The notes below the pieces were generated by a model. It had not been told where the DNA came from. It saw nothing but the letters and a program-made list of their open reading frames with translations, and searched no databases. A program made the translations under genes and the position numbers. This document shows positions 16,401 to 25,202 of a stretch of DNA of 64,000 nucleotides, piece by piece. Position 1 is the first letter of the stretch. The number at the start of each line of letters is the position of its first letter. Origin of the DNA: Mycolicibacterium setense. Lineage in GTDB: Bacteria; Actinomycetota; Actinomycetes; Mycobacteriales; Mycobacteriaceae. The stretch lies in NCBI RefSeq assembly GCF_000805385.1, contig NZ_JTJW01000006.1, positions 682,001-746,000 on the forward strand. Reading direction: 5' to 3'.

Positions 16401-17828
16401 GTGCGCCTGAACCGACGTATCCAGATCCAGCTGGCACTCTTCACGGCCATCTCGGTGATCGCCGGGGCGACAATGGGTTTCGTCTACATGCGATTGCCCA
16501 CGATGCTCTTCGGCGTCGGACAGTACAAGGTCTCCGTGGATTTACCCCGATCGGCGGGACTGTATCCGAGCGCGAACGTGACCTACCGTGGCACCGAGGT
16601 CGGACGCGTCGAAAGCCTCGACGTCACGGACACCGGCGCCCGGGTCGTGATGACACTCGACTCCGGGATCGCCATCCCCTCGGACCTGAAGGCAGAAGTC
16701 CACAGCCAATCGGCGATCGGCGAGCAGTTCATCGCTCTGCTCCCTAGAACCGGCGACGCCCCGCCCCTGAAGGACGGCGACGTGATTCCGGTTGTCAACA
16801 CGTCCGTCCCGCCGGACATCGACACGCTGCTGGACGACATCGACGCCGGGCTGTCGGCGATTCCCCAGGACAACCTCAAGACGGCGATCGACGAAAGCTA
16901 CGCTGCCTTAGGCGGATTGGGACCGGAGCTGACGAGGCTGGTCCAGGGGTCTACCCAGTTGGCTATCGACGCGGACGCCAATCTCGATTCCCTCACGACG
17001 CTCATCGACGAGTCGCAGCCAGTCCTGGATTCGCAAACCGACAGCGCCGACGCCATTCAGATCTGGGCGGCAAGGTCCTCGGCCATCACCGATCAGTTGC
17101 GTTCCCGGGACCAATCACTCTCCGGCTTGATCCGGCAGGGCGGCCCCGCCTTCGACGAAGGCCGTCAGCTGATCCAACGACTGCAGCCCACCCTGCCGGT
17201 GCTGCTGGCCAATCTGGTCAGCGTCGGGGACGTCGCGGTCGCCTATCAGCCTTCCATCGAACAACTGCTGGTGCTGATGCCGCAGGGCACCGCCGCGATG
17301 CAAGGCATCCTGACCGCGAATGCAAACACCAAGCAGGACTACAAGGGTCTGTTCCTGAACTTCCAGATGAACCTGAACCTGCCGCCCGTCTGCCTCACCG
17401 GTTATCTGCCGGCGCAGCAGCAGCGAGCGCCGAGTCACCAGGACTATCCCGACCGTCCGCCCGGCGACTTGTACTGCCGGGTGCCACAAAATTCGCCGAT
17501 GAATGTTCGCGGCGCCCGCAACTATCCGTGCATCACCGTTCCCGGCAAGCGAGCCGCCACCGTCGCGATGTGTGAAAGCGACGAGCAGTACGTGCCGCTG
17601 AACGAGGGCTTCAATTGGAAAGGCGATCCCAATGCCACCCTCTCCGGACAAGGTGTTCCGCAATTGCCTCCGGGGCCCGCGCCGCCCGTCGCGGTCGCCG
17701 AGTACGACCCCGCGGCCGGTACGTACATCGGACCCGACGGAAAGCTCTACACCCAGTCCAACTTGTCTCAAACCGTGCCGAAGGAGCAAACGTGGCAGTC
17801 AATGCTGACACCCCCGACGGGGAACTGA
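16401..17828 (+). CDS. mceF: MceF, MCE-family protein
   Basis: A 475-residue Mce protein: anchor (about residues 10-30), MCE domain (LPRSAGLYPSANVTYRGTEVG), long helices, then a C-terminal region of about 120 residues with several cysteines (VCLTGYLP, LYCRVPQ, YPCITVPG, VAMCESDE) that could form disulfides in the periplasm, and a YDPAAGTYIGPDGKLY motif typical of mycobacterial MceF tails. The start is GTG one base after the mceE stop. It ends inside the first Mas gene, so expression is coupled. Confidence 0.92.
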   Translation: MRLNRRIQIQLALFTAISVIAGATMGFVYMRLPTMLFGVGQYKVSVDLPRSAGLYPSANVTYRGTEVGRVESLDVTDTGARVVMTLDSGIAIPSDLKAEVHSQSAIGEQFIALLPRTGDAPPLKDGDVIPVVNTSVPPDIDTLLDDIDAGLSAIPQDNLKTAIDESYAALGGLGPELTRLVQGSTQLAIDADANLDSLTTLIDESQPVLDSQTDSADAIQIWAARSSAITDQLRSRDQSLSGLIRQGGPAFDEGRQLIQRLQPTLPVLLANLVSVGDVAVAYQPSIEQLLVLMPQGTAAMQGILTANANTKQDYKGLFLNFQMNLNLPPVCLTGYLPAQQQRAPSHQDYPDRPPGDLYCRVPQNSPMNVRGARNYPCITVPGKRAATVAMCESDEQYVPLNEGFNWKGDPNATLSGQGVPQLPPGPAPPVAVAEYDPAAGTYIGPDGKLYTQSNLSQTVPKEQTWQSMLTPPTGN

Positions 17829-18334
17829 ACGAGCCGGAAAGCAACGACTCGACCGCAAACCCTCGACTGGCTACCACAGTCGGCTGCGCCACCGTTCTCG
17901 CGCTGACGGTGTTGGTCGGCTGGCTCGGATATACGGTCTACCAGTCGCATCAAACCCGACAGCAGGACAACGTGTTTGTCCAAGTCGGGCGTCACGGCGC
18001 GCTGAACCTCACCACCATCGATTTCGCCCAGGCAGAGGCTGACGTGCAACGCATCCTCGACGGGGCGACGGGGTCCTTCCATGACGACTTCCAGAGCAGA
18101 TCACAGGCGTTCATCGAGGTGGTCAAGCAGGCGAAGTCCAAGTCCGAAGGGACTATCGTCGAGGCCGCGCTCGAGTCAGAACAGGGCGATCAGGGGCAGG
18201 TGCTCGTCGCCGTGGATGTGAAAACCTCGATGGCAGGAAATCCAGAACCGACACCGAGGGCGTGGCGGATGCGCGTGACCGTGCAGAAGTCCGGCCACGA
18301 GGCCAAGGTTTCCAACGTCGAGTTCGTGCCGTGA
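17792..18334 (+). CDS. Mce-associated membrane protein (Mas, first)
   Basis: A 180-residue protein with a short acidic cytoplasmic start, one transmembrane helix (about residues 27-50) and an extracytoplasmic NTF2-like domain (QAEADVQRILDGATGSFHDDF), the pattern of Mce-associated proteins such as Rv0177/Rv0178. The GTG start has AAGGAG upstream and overlaps the mceF end by 37 bp. Mas proteins are required for stability or function of some Mce complexes; the exact role is unclear. Confidence 0.83.
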   Translation: MAVNADTPDGELNEPESNDSTANPRLATTVGCATVLALTVLVGWLGYTVYQSHQTRQQDNVFVQVGRHGALNLTTIDFAQAEADVQRILDGATGSFHDDFQSRSQAFIEVVKQAKSKSEGTIVEAALESEQGDQGQVLVAVDVKTSMAGNPEPTPRAWRMRVTVQKSGHEAKVSNVEFVP

Positions 18335-18954
18335 CGACGTCAGAGCTTGCCGAGGGCGAGACCACCGAAGATGTCGAAACACCCGAACATGCCGATGCCG
18401 AGGCGGGCGTCGACGAACCGGGCGCCGGTGACCCAACTGACTCGAGTGGCCCGACGATGCGCGCCAGTGCCCGCCGATGGCGCCGCATGCTCACCTACGG
18501 CCTATTACCTGCACTGGCAATGGTATTGGCTCTGGGCGCGGGCTATCTGAAGTGGATGGACTCGTCAATCCACGGGCAGGATGCGGCACGCACCGAATCG
18601 GTCAACGCCGCCACTGAAGGCGCAATTGCGATGCTGAGCTATCGGCCGGACGCCGTCGAGATGGACTTGACGGGAGCCAGTGATCGTCTCACCGGTCCGT
18701 TGAAAGACTCGTACGGAACGCTCACCCGCGATGTGGTGATTCCGGGTGCACAGCAGAAGCAGATCTCGGCGGTGGCCACAGTGCCGGCGGCCGCCACGGT
18801 GTCCGCGACGCAAAAGCACGCCGTCGTACTGGTTTTCGTCAACCAGGAGATCACCATTGGGGCGGAACCGCCCACGAATACGGCCTCTCGCGTGCGCGTC
18901 ACCTTGGATGAGGTCGGCGGCCGTTGGCTGATCGCCGGATTCGACCCGATCTGA
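18331..18954 (+). CDS. Mce-associated membrane protein (Mas, second)
   Basis: A 207-residue protein with an acidic disordered N-terminus (about 45 residues), one membrane helix (about 56-76) and a periplasmic domain beginning GQDAARTESVNAATEGAIAML, related to the first Mas protein. The GTG start overlaps the preceding stop by 4 bp (GTGA). Pairs of Mas genes after mceF are normal in mycobacteria and support a transporter accessory role. Confidence 0.83.
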   Translation: MTTSELAEGETTEDVETPEHADAEAGVDEPGAGDPTDSSGPTMRASARRWRRMLTYGLLPALAMVLALGAGYLKWMDSSIHGQDAARTESVNAATEGAIAMLSYRPDAVEMDLTGASDRLTGPLKDSYGTLTRDVVIPGAQQKQISAVATVPAAATVSATQKHAVVLVFVNQEITIGAEPPTNTASRVRVTLDEVGGRWLIAGFDPI

Positions 18955-18974
18955 CCCATCGAGGAGTGTGAACC

Positions 18975-19334
18975 GTGAATACGAAATCACTGCAACGTAT
19001 ACCGCTCGCGGCGGCCCTGGCTGTGATCGGCGCGGTGTCATTCGCTCCATCTGGCAGAGCCGACGAAGTCGCCTATCTGGTCAACGTGACCGTGCGCCCA
19101 GGTTACGGCTTCGCCAATGCCGCCGATGCGCTCAACTACGGCTACGGCATCTGCGATGAGGTCGCCTCCGGCCGCGCGTTCAGCGACATCGTCGATCACG
19201 TCAAAGACGATTTCCGAACTGGAGACGAGTACCACGCGTCGTACGTGATCAGTCAGTCGGTGAATGAGCTATGCCCTCGGTTGATATGGCAAGTGAGAAA
19301 CTCCGCCGCCAACTACCGGCCGCTGACATCGTGA
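18975..19334 (+). CDS. Secreted DUF732-family protein
   Basis: A 119-residue protein with a Sec signal peptide (cleavage probably after GRADE-type AxA region near residue 30) and a DUF732 domain (ALNYGYGICDEVASGR ... VNELCP) whose two cysteines likely form a disulfide. DUF732 proteins are small helical secreted proteins of actinobacteria with no fixed role. GAGGAG precedes the GTG start, and the gene follows the second Mas gene after 20 bp. Its stop overlaps the next start as GTGA, tying it to the mce transcript. Confidence 0.8.
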   Translation: MNTKSLQRIPLAAALAVIGAVSFAPSGRADEVAYLVNVTVRPGYGFANAADALNYGYGICDEVASGRAFSDIVDHVKDDFRTGDEYHASYVISQSVNELCPRLIWQVRNSAANYRPLTS

Positions 19335-19834
19335 CTGTGCAATTTCGTATCGGCCGCCGTGCGGGACTCGCTGCGTCGGCGGCGGGAATGCTTCTCGCCG
19401 TGACGATCCTGGGCACGCCCGATGCACATGCGGATAACAAGCGGCTCAACGACGGTGTTGTCGCCAACGTTTACACAATCCAGCAACAGGCGGGATGCAC
19501 AACGGATCTCAAGATCAGCCCGCAGCTGCAGCTTGCAGCACAGTGGCACGCCGTAGACGTGCTCAACAACCGCACTCTCGACGGCGACATCGGTTCAGAC
19601 GGAACCACTCCGCAGGACCGAGCGCACGCCGCCGGATTCAACGGCAAGGTGGCCGAAACCGTCGCGATCAACCCCGCATTGGCGATCAGCGGAATCGAGC
19701 TGATCAACCGGTGGTATCACAACCCCGCCTATCTCGCCATCATGCGGGACTGCGCCCATACCGTCATCGGGGTGTGGTCGGAGAACAGCCTGGATCGCAC
19801 CGTCGTGGTGGCCGTCTACGGACAGACCCAATGA
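19331..19834 (+). CDS. Secreted degenerate CAP-domain protein
   Basis: A 167-residue protein with a Sec signal peptide ending near DAHAD (about residue 35) and a CAP/SCP-like domain (LAAQWHAVDVL, GSDGTTPQDRAHAAGF, AETVAI, NRWYHNPAYLAIMRDCAHTVIGV split). The first CAP histidine and one glutamate are kept, but the central His and the second groove His are replaced, so the usual metal tetrad is incomplete. The two cysteines could pair. The GTG at 19331 overlaps the DUF732 stop (GTGA) and precedes the signal peptide; a start at 19271 would add 20 residues inside the upstream gene. It is the last gene of the mce operon. Some CAP proteins bind lipids, so a role in delivering substrate is possible but untested. 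Confidence 0.72.
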   Translation: MTVQFRIGRRAGLAASAAGMLLAVTILGTPDAHADNKRLNDGVVANVYTIQQQAGCTTDLKISPQLQLAAQWHAVDVLNNRTLDGDIGSDGTTPQDRAHAAGFNGKVAETVAINPALAISGIELINRWYHNPAYLAIMRDCAHTVIGVWSENSLDRTVVVAVYGQTQ

Positions 19835-19856
19835 CAAGCAAGCTATTGCTCGCGGG

Positions 19857-21365
19857 TCAGGCCGCGGCCTTCGACTTCTTCTCGGTGATGCTACGGGTGT
19901 TGGCTTTGTCTTTCGTTTCGTCGGCCCCCAGCGCCTTGCGTACCGTGCTGCGGATCGACTTCGCCATGTCACGGGCCGGATGTCCCTTGACGCCTGCGGT
20001 TTTCGGCGACGGCGGACGCTGCTGCTCGGTAGCCGTGGCCTGATCGGCGTCGGGCGTGGTGACTGCTGTCGCGGCCTTGGCGGCCGTGTTCAGTCGCAGC
20101 ACCGGTCGATTGGGCTTCTCGGCGATCTTCGTGGCGGCGAGGACGGCGTCGTGATGGGTGTCCTGGACTGTGACGGTATCGCCGGCCTCGGTCGGATCGG
20201 TCCACCCGGGCAGGGGGTCGAGGCCGGGGTTGAGCGCCGCCCGGATGCCCTCGGGGATGTCGTTGACGAGATCGTTCGCCACCGTCACGGGATTGAACCG
20301 GGGCAGCAGCTGGAACGGCGTGGGCGTGCTGTAGTCGGTTCTGGTGTAACCGGTTTCGATCAGAGTCTGCGCCATCGGTGAGACCAGGTCGACGAGCGGA
20401 ACCACGAGGGCCGAGGTGCCGGTCGCCGCACCCAGTTCGAGGAACGGCTGCATGATCGGCAGGGTCTTCGCCGGCAGGGTGACGTAGTAGGTGTCGCTGC
20501 CGTCGACCTTCTGGCAGTGCGTTGCGCTGCTGCAGTTCTCTTTGGCGTTCTCGATCGCGGCCTGCACTTGCTCCGGCGTATAGCCGTAGGGCGTCGCCGT
20601 GGCCGGATCGTCACCCCGCGGATCCAGGTAAGTGCCGTGTACGTACTGGAAACCGGCCAGCGCGTTCGCCAGTGCGAGCGGATTGAGCACCCACGAAGGA
20701 GCGTCGGCGACCCCGTCGTACTGCAACGCGATGTCGTAGGTCTCGATGCCCGTATCGGTCGGGGTCGGTTGGCCGAACGTCGCGTCGAGGACGGGAACCG
20801 TGCCCAGGATCGCCAGCCGTTCGAAGAGCCCGCCGTCCGGGCGGTTCGGATTGCCGATCAGGACGAAGCTGAGATTCTCCTTCTGCTCGTCGGTGAGATC
20901 GGCCAGATTGCCTTTGACGATGCTGGCGACCGTGGCGCCCTGCGAATAGCCGAAGACGGCCACCGGGTGCGCGGCGCTGGGGTTGTTCTCACCGACCAAC
21001 TCGCTGGTCAGCCGGGTGACTCCGCTGGCCACCGACACGTTCCACTTGGCGCCTTCCAGCCCGCCCCAGCCCGGCAACGGAATCGGCCAGAACTGGGCGA
21101 TGTAGGGGACCGCCACGGGTGCCGCACAGTCGGTGGCGCCGCAACTGCCGCTCGGCTGAACGTAGTAGGCGACGGCGTTGGCCATGTAGTTGTCGGAGTC
21201 CTGGGGGTTCGGAGTTCCGGTCCCCGGTACGACCAACGGTGTCACCGCCACGACCAATCCGAGCGCTGCCGTGCCGGCGGGCGTCAGGCCGATGACCACT
21301 GAGCCTGACACGGCTACCGCGCCGACCAGCAGCGACCTGGCAGCAGAACGGGGTGAGAATCGCAT
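19857..21365 (-). CDS. Secreted PE-PPE domain serine hydrolase
   Basis: A 502-residue exported alpha/beta hydrolase. A signal peptide (about residues 1-35) is followed by a PE-PPE/cutinase-like domain with the nucleophile elbow GYSQGA (Ser141) and a cysteine pair near residues 75-80. The C-terminal 130 residues are low-complexity, Lys/Thr/Ala rich and probably disordered. Such proteins act as esterases or lipases at the cell envelope. The ATG at 21365 follows an AGGAG-type site and begins the signal sequence; the frame is open 24 codons upstream without support. It is convergent with the mce operon, with 22 bp between stops. Confidence 0.78.
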   Translation of the reverse strand: MRFSPRSAARSLLVGAVAVSGSVVIGLTPAGTAALGLVVAVTPLVVPGTGTPNPQDSDNYMANAVAYYVQPSGSCGATDCAAPVAVPYIAQFWPIPLPGWGGLEGAKWNVSVASGVTRLTSELVGENNPSAAHPVAVFGYSQGATVASIVKGNLADLTDEQKENLSFVLIGNPNRPDGGLFERLAILGTVPVLDATFGQPTPTDTGIETYDIALQYDGVADAPSWVLNPLALANALAGFQYVHGTYLDPRGDDPATATPYGYTPEQVQAAIENAKENCSSATHCQKVDGSDTYYVTLPAKTLPIMQPFLELGAATGTSALVVPLVDLVSPMAQTLIETGYTRTDYSTPTPFQLLPRFNPVTVANDLVNDIPEGIRAALNPGLDPLPGWTDPTEAGDTVTVQDTHHDAVLAATKIAEKPNRPVLRLNTAAKAATAVTTPDADQATATEQQRPPSPKTAGVKGHPARDMAKSIRSTVRKALGADETKDKANTRSITEKKSKAAA

Positions 21366-21472
21366 CGGCTCAGATCTCCTTCTGCTGACGCCGCGGTCAG
21401 CGCTGAAGGGATCTTTGCACCGGCACGCAACCGTCACCGGGAAAACGGCCGAAGTGGTGGCCGCCCAACGCC

Positions 21473-23761
21473 TCAGCGTGTTCGGATCACCGGAGGCTCG
21501 TGCGCGCGCACGGGCGGCAGCGGTCCGTCAAACTTCTCGACCTGTACCAGGACGTGCGCGCCGGTGCAGCCCTGTGCGAGTGCGGAGGTGCCGACGTCCT
21601 CGGTGAGCACGTTGGGATTGCCGTGTACGCACATCGCATCGGGGTCGGCAGGATCGGCCGGGTCGAACCAGGCCCCGGTCGCCAGTTGCACGACCGCCGG
21701 GCGCAGCCGGTCATCGATCACCACTCCGGCCAGACAAGCCCCGCGATCGTTGAACACCCGCACCACGTCACCGTCGGAGAGGCCGCGCACCGATGCGTCC
21801 TCGGGATGGATCCGGATGGGCTCGCGCCCTTGAACTTTCGAGGACTGGCTGGTGGCCCCTCCGTCGAGTTGGCTGTGCAGACGGGACGCGGGCTGATTGG
21901 CGAGCAGATGCAACGGGTATCGGGCGGCCCGCGAGCCGCCCAGCCATTCAGCCGGCTCGTACCAGCGGGGATGGCCTGCGCAGTCGTCGTAGCTGAACCC
22001 GTCGATGTCGGTGGAGAAGATCTCGATGCGGCCGCTCGGTGTCGCCAGTCCGCGGCCGACCGGGTCGGCGCGGAAATCGGCGAGCAGTGTCAGGCCGGGT
22101 TCGGTGGGAAGCCGCACGTGGCCGGCGGCCCAGAACTCGTCGAAGGCGGGCACTTCGAAATCCAGCCCGGCGGACCACTTTTCGTACATGTGGACCAGCC
22201 ACTGGCGTGCTGTACGGCCCTCGGTGAACTGCTCGCCGAAGCCGAGGCGGCGGGCCAAAGCGGAGAACGTGGTGTAGTCATCGCGGGAGTCGGCGTACGG
22301 CGGTGCCAACGCGGGCATGGCGAGAAGTAGCGGGTCATTGCGGGATCCCGAGAAGTCCTCGCGCTCGTAGGCGGTGGTCGAGGGCACCACGATGTCGGCG
22401 TGCTTGGCCATCGCCGTCCAGTACGGGTCGTGCACCACGACGGTGTCCACCCGCGACAGGGCCCGGCGAAACCTCGGAATGTTCTGGTGGTGGTGGAACG
22501 GATTGCCGCCGGCCCAGTACACGCACTTGATGTCGGGGTAGGTCAATCGCATGCCGTTGTAATCGAACGGCTCACCCGGGTGCAGCAGCATGTCGGTGAC
22601 CGCCGCGACCGGGATGAACGTCTGCACCGGGTTGAGCCCCTGCGGGAGGGCGGGCAGGCGGCACCGCAGCGGCGGCAACCCCGGCTCGTTCATCGAACCG
22701 TAGCCATGCCCGAAACCGCCTCCGGGAACGCCGATCTGGCCGAGCATGGCCGCCAGGGTGAGCCCCATCCAGGGTGCCTGCTCGCCGTGCCTGATGCGCT
22801 GCAGTGACCAACTGACGGTGACCAGGGTGCGGGAGGCGGCCATCCGCCGGGCCAGCGCGGTGAGTTCGCCCGCGGGCAGGCCGCTGAGCGCCGATGCCCA
22901 CTGCGGGCTCTTGGCGACACCGTCGTCGTGTCCCAGCAGGTAGCGCTCGAAGACGGGATACCCGGTGCAGTACGTGCCGAGGAAATCGCGATCAGCCAGG
23001 CCTTCGGTGGCCAGTACGTAGGCCAGCGCGAGCATCACCGCCACGTCGGTGCCGGGAACCGGGGCCAGCCACTGGCAGTCGCCGTCGACGTCGTCGCGCA
23101 GCGGACTGAACGAGATGATCTGTCCGCCGCGGTCACGCAGCCGGCGCAGCGCATCGCGGGCCGGATGTGCCGTGGTGCCACCGTGATTGGTGCCGGTGTT
23201 CTTCATCGCGACGCCGCCGAAGCACACCAGCAGATCGGTGTGCTCGGCGATGACGTCCCAGTCCGTGGAGCGTTTGAACAGATCGTCGTGGGTGCCGACC
23301 ACCCGGGGCATGATCACCCCGGTGGCGCCCAGGCTGTAGGAGTGGCGGGAAAAGGTATAGCCGCCAAGCATTTTCAGAAAGCGGTGCACCTGACTCTGGG
23401 CATGGTGGAAGCGGCCGGCGCTGGCCCAGCCGTAGGAGCCGCCGTAGATCGCCTCGTTGCCGTGGGTGTCGACGACCCGGCGCAACTCGCCGGCGAGCAA
23501 TTCGGTGAGCTCGTCCCAGGACACCGCGACGTACTCGTCGGCGCCCCGCTCGGTGCTCGGGCCGGGGCCGTCGCGCAGCCAGCCACGCCGCACCGCAGGC
23601 CCGGCGATGCGGGAGCGGTGCCGCAGCGAGCCCGCCAGATTGCCGAGCAACGGCGAGGGATCGGTGTCGCCGGCCGCGGGGGTGACGGCGGCGATGTCAC
23701 CGTCGGCGAGTTCGGCGGTAAAGGCGCCCCAGTGCGCGAGGGTCGCGGGGGACTGCGGCAT
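21473..23761 (-). CDS. Molybdopterin-dependent oxidoreductase, BisC/TorA type
   Basis: A 762-residue enzyme of the DMSO-reductase superfamily with bis-molybdopterin guanine dinucleotide cofactor. YGWASAGRFHHAQ contains the serine expected to bind molybdenum in the BisC/DmsA/TorA group. Later segments include CFGGVAMKNTGTNHGGT, YWAGGNPFHHHQN and the C-terminal molydopterin-dinucleotide domain (LLANQPASRLHSQ). There is no N-terminal FeS cluster cysteine motif and no Tat signal, so it should be cytoplasmic like biotin sulfoxide reductase BisC. Its likely role is reduction of biotin or methionine sulfoxide. It is divergent from fadE20. Confidence 0.85.
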   Translation of the reverse strand: MPQSPATLAHWGAFTAELADGDIAAVTPAAGDTDPSPLLGNLAGSLRHRSRIAGPAVRRGWLRDGPGPSTERGADEYVAVSWDELTELLAGELRRVVDTHGNEAIYGGSYGWASAGRFHHAQSQVHRFLKMLGGYTFSRHSYSLGATGVIMPRVVGTHDDLFKRSTDWDVIAEHTDLLVCFGGVAMKNTGTNHGGTTAHPARDALRRLRDRGGQIISFSPLRDDVDGDCQWLAPVPGTDVAVMLALAYVLATEGLADRDFLGTYCTGYPVFERYLLGHDDGVAKSPQWASALSGLPAGELTALARRMAASRTLVTVSWSLQRIRHGEQAPWMGLTLAAMLGQIGVPGGGFGHGYGSMNEPGLPPLRCRLPALPQGLNPVQTFIPVAAVTDMLLHPGEPFDYNGMRLTYPDIKCVYWAGGNPFHHHQNIPRFRRALSRVDTVVVHDPYWTAMAKHADIVVPSTTAYEREDFSGSRNDPLLLAMPALAPPYADSRDDYTTFSALARRLGFGEQFTEGRTARQWLVHMYEKWSAGLDFEVPAFDEFWAAGHVRLPTEPGLTLLADFRADPVGRGLATPSGRIEIFSTDIDGFSYDDCAGHPRWYEPAEWLGGSRAARYPLHLLANQPASRLHSQLDGGATSQSSKVQGREPIRIHPEDASVRGLSDGDVVRVFNDRGACLAGVVIDDRLRPAVVQLATGAWFDPADPADPDAMCVHGNPNVLTEDVGTSALAQGCTGAHVLVQVEKFDGPLPPVRAHEPPVIRTR

Positions 23762-23801
23762 GGCCCGAGTTTACGGGCGGTATCGACCCTCCCCGGGGCT
23801 G

Positions 23802-23819
23802 ACCAACCACCCGGTTGGT
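23802..23819. promoter_or_regulatory. TetR-type palindrome upstream of fadE20
   Basis: ACCAACC-ACCC-GGTTGGT, a perfect inverted repeat with 7-bp arms, with a further GGTTGG half-site at 23823-23828. It lies in the 101-bp divergent space between the molybdoenzyme gene and fadE20, 44 bp before the fadE20 ATG. The form suits a TetR-family repressor of fatty-acid genes; the regulator is not in this window. Confidence 0.5.
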
Positions 23820-23862
23820 ATAGGTTGGCCCCAAATCCGTAACCAGTACCGGAGGTCACACC

Positions 23863-25023
23863 ATGGGCAGTGTCGTGAAGTACGACCGCACGTTGTTCGA
23901 GCCTGAGCACGAATTGTTCCGCGAGTCGTACCGGGCATTCCTGGACAAGCATGTCGCGCCGTTCCACGACCAGTGGGAGAAGGACAAGATCGTCGACCGC
24001 GGCGTCTGGCTGGAGGCGGGCAAGCAGGGCTTTCTCGGGATGGCGGTGCCCGAGGAGTACGGCGGCGGCGGCAACGACGACTTCCGCTACAACACGATCG
24101 TCTGCGAGGAGACCGTGGCCGGCCGCTACAGCGGCATCGGCTTCAGCCTGCACAACGACGTCGTCGCGCCCTATCTGCTGCGGCTGGCCAACGAGGAGCA
24201 GAAGCAGCGCTGGCTGCCCAAGTTCTGCACGGGTGAATTGATCACGGCGATCGCAATGACCGAACCGGGCACCGGCAGCGACCTCCAGGGCATCAAGACC
24301 CGCGCGGTCCGCGACGGCGACCACTACGTGCTCAACGGGTCGAAGACCTTCATCACCAACGGCATCCACTCCGACCTGGTGATCGTGGTTGCCCAGACCG
24401 ACCCGGAGAAGGGTGCGCTGGGCTTCTCACTGCTGGTGGTCGAACGCGGCATGGAGGGCTTCGAACGGGGCCGCCATCTCGACAAGATCGGCCTGGAGGC
24501 CCAGGACACCGCCGAGCTGTCGTTCACCGACGTCAAGGTCCCTGTCGAGAACCTGCTCGGCGAGGAGGGCCAGGGTTTCGTCTACCTGATGCAGAACCTG
24601 CCGCAGGAACGTATCTCGATCGCCATCATGGCCGCTGCGGCGATGGAGGCGGTTCTGGAGCAGACGGTGCAGTACACCAAGGAGCGCAAGGCCTTCGGAA
24701 AGCCCATCGGCAGCTTCCAGAACAGCCGGTTCCTGCTGGCCGAACTGGCGACCGAGGCCACCGTGGTGCGGATGATGGTCGACGAGTTCATCCGCCTGCA
24801 CCTCGAGGAGAAGCTCACCGTGGAGCAGGCCGCGATGGCCAAGTGGTACTCGACCGAGAAGCAGGTCGAACTCATCGACCGTTGCCTGCAGCTGCACGGC
24901 GGTTACGGCTACATGCGCGAGTACCCGGTCGCGCGGGCCTACCTGGATGCGCGGGTGCAGACCATTTACGGCGGAACCACCGAGATCATGAAGGAGATCA
25001 TCGGACGCGGTCTGGGTGTCTGA
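23863..25023 (+). CDS. fadE20: Acyl-CoA dehydrogenase FadE20
   Basis: A 386-residue FAD acyl-CoA dehydrogenase introducing the alpha-beta double bond in fatty acyl-CoA beta-oxidation. It has the family signatures AMTEPGTGSDLQGI and LQLHGGYGYMREYP. The usual Glu of the YEGT motif is Gly here (IYGGTTEI), so the catalytic base is probably Glu249 in LPQERI, as in long-chain and isovaleryl-CoA dehydrogenases. Length, sequence as I recall it and the LGFP-lexA neighbours match M. tuberculosis FadE20 (Rv2724c). A GGAGG site precedes the ATG. Confidence 0.88.
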   Translation: MGSVVKYDRTLFEPEHELFRESYRAFLDKHVAPFHDQWEKDKIVDRGVWLEAGKQGFLGMAVPEEYGGGGNDDFRYNTIVCEETVAGRYSGIGFSLHNDVVAPYLLRLANEEQKQRWLPKFCTGELITAIAMTEPGTGSDLQGIKTRAVRDGDHYVLNGSKTFITNGIHSDLVIVVAQTDPEKGALGFSLLVVERGMEGFERGRHLDKIGLEAQDTAELSFTDVKVPVENLLGEEGQGFVYLMQNLPQERISIAIMAAAAMEAVLEQTVQYTKERKAFGKPIGSFQNSRFLLAELATEATVVRMMVDEFIRLHLEEKLTVEQAAMAKWYSTEKQVELIDRCLQLHGGYGYMREYPVARAYLDARVQTIYGGTTEIMKEIIGRGLGV

Positions 25024-25055
25024 TGAGCCGGAAATTTCCCGGGTGAGAGGCCGAG

Positions 25056-25099
25056 AAGCCCAAATCGGGGTCTTCAGACCCCGATATTGCGGCTTTTTT
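25056..25099 (+). terminator. Intrinsic terminator after fadE20
   Basis: An inner 9-bp stem ATCGGGGTC/GACCCCGAT with loop TTCA (25064-25085), an outer AAGCC/GGCTT pairing and then T6 (25094-25099). It lies 33 bp after the fadE20 stop and is a clear rho-independent terminator. Confidence 0.8.
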
Positions 25100-25202
25100 G
25101 GTCATGATCGGCCACGTTCCTTGGTTATCGTCACCTGCTGAAGCAAAGTTGTCGGGGCGGGACAATTCTGAGGAAACTTTGCCGAACGAGCGGGGAGGGC
25201 GC

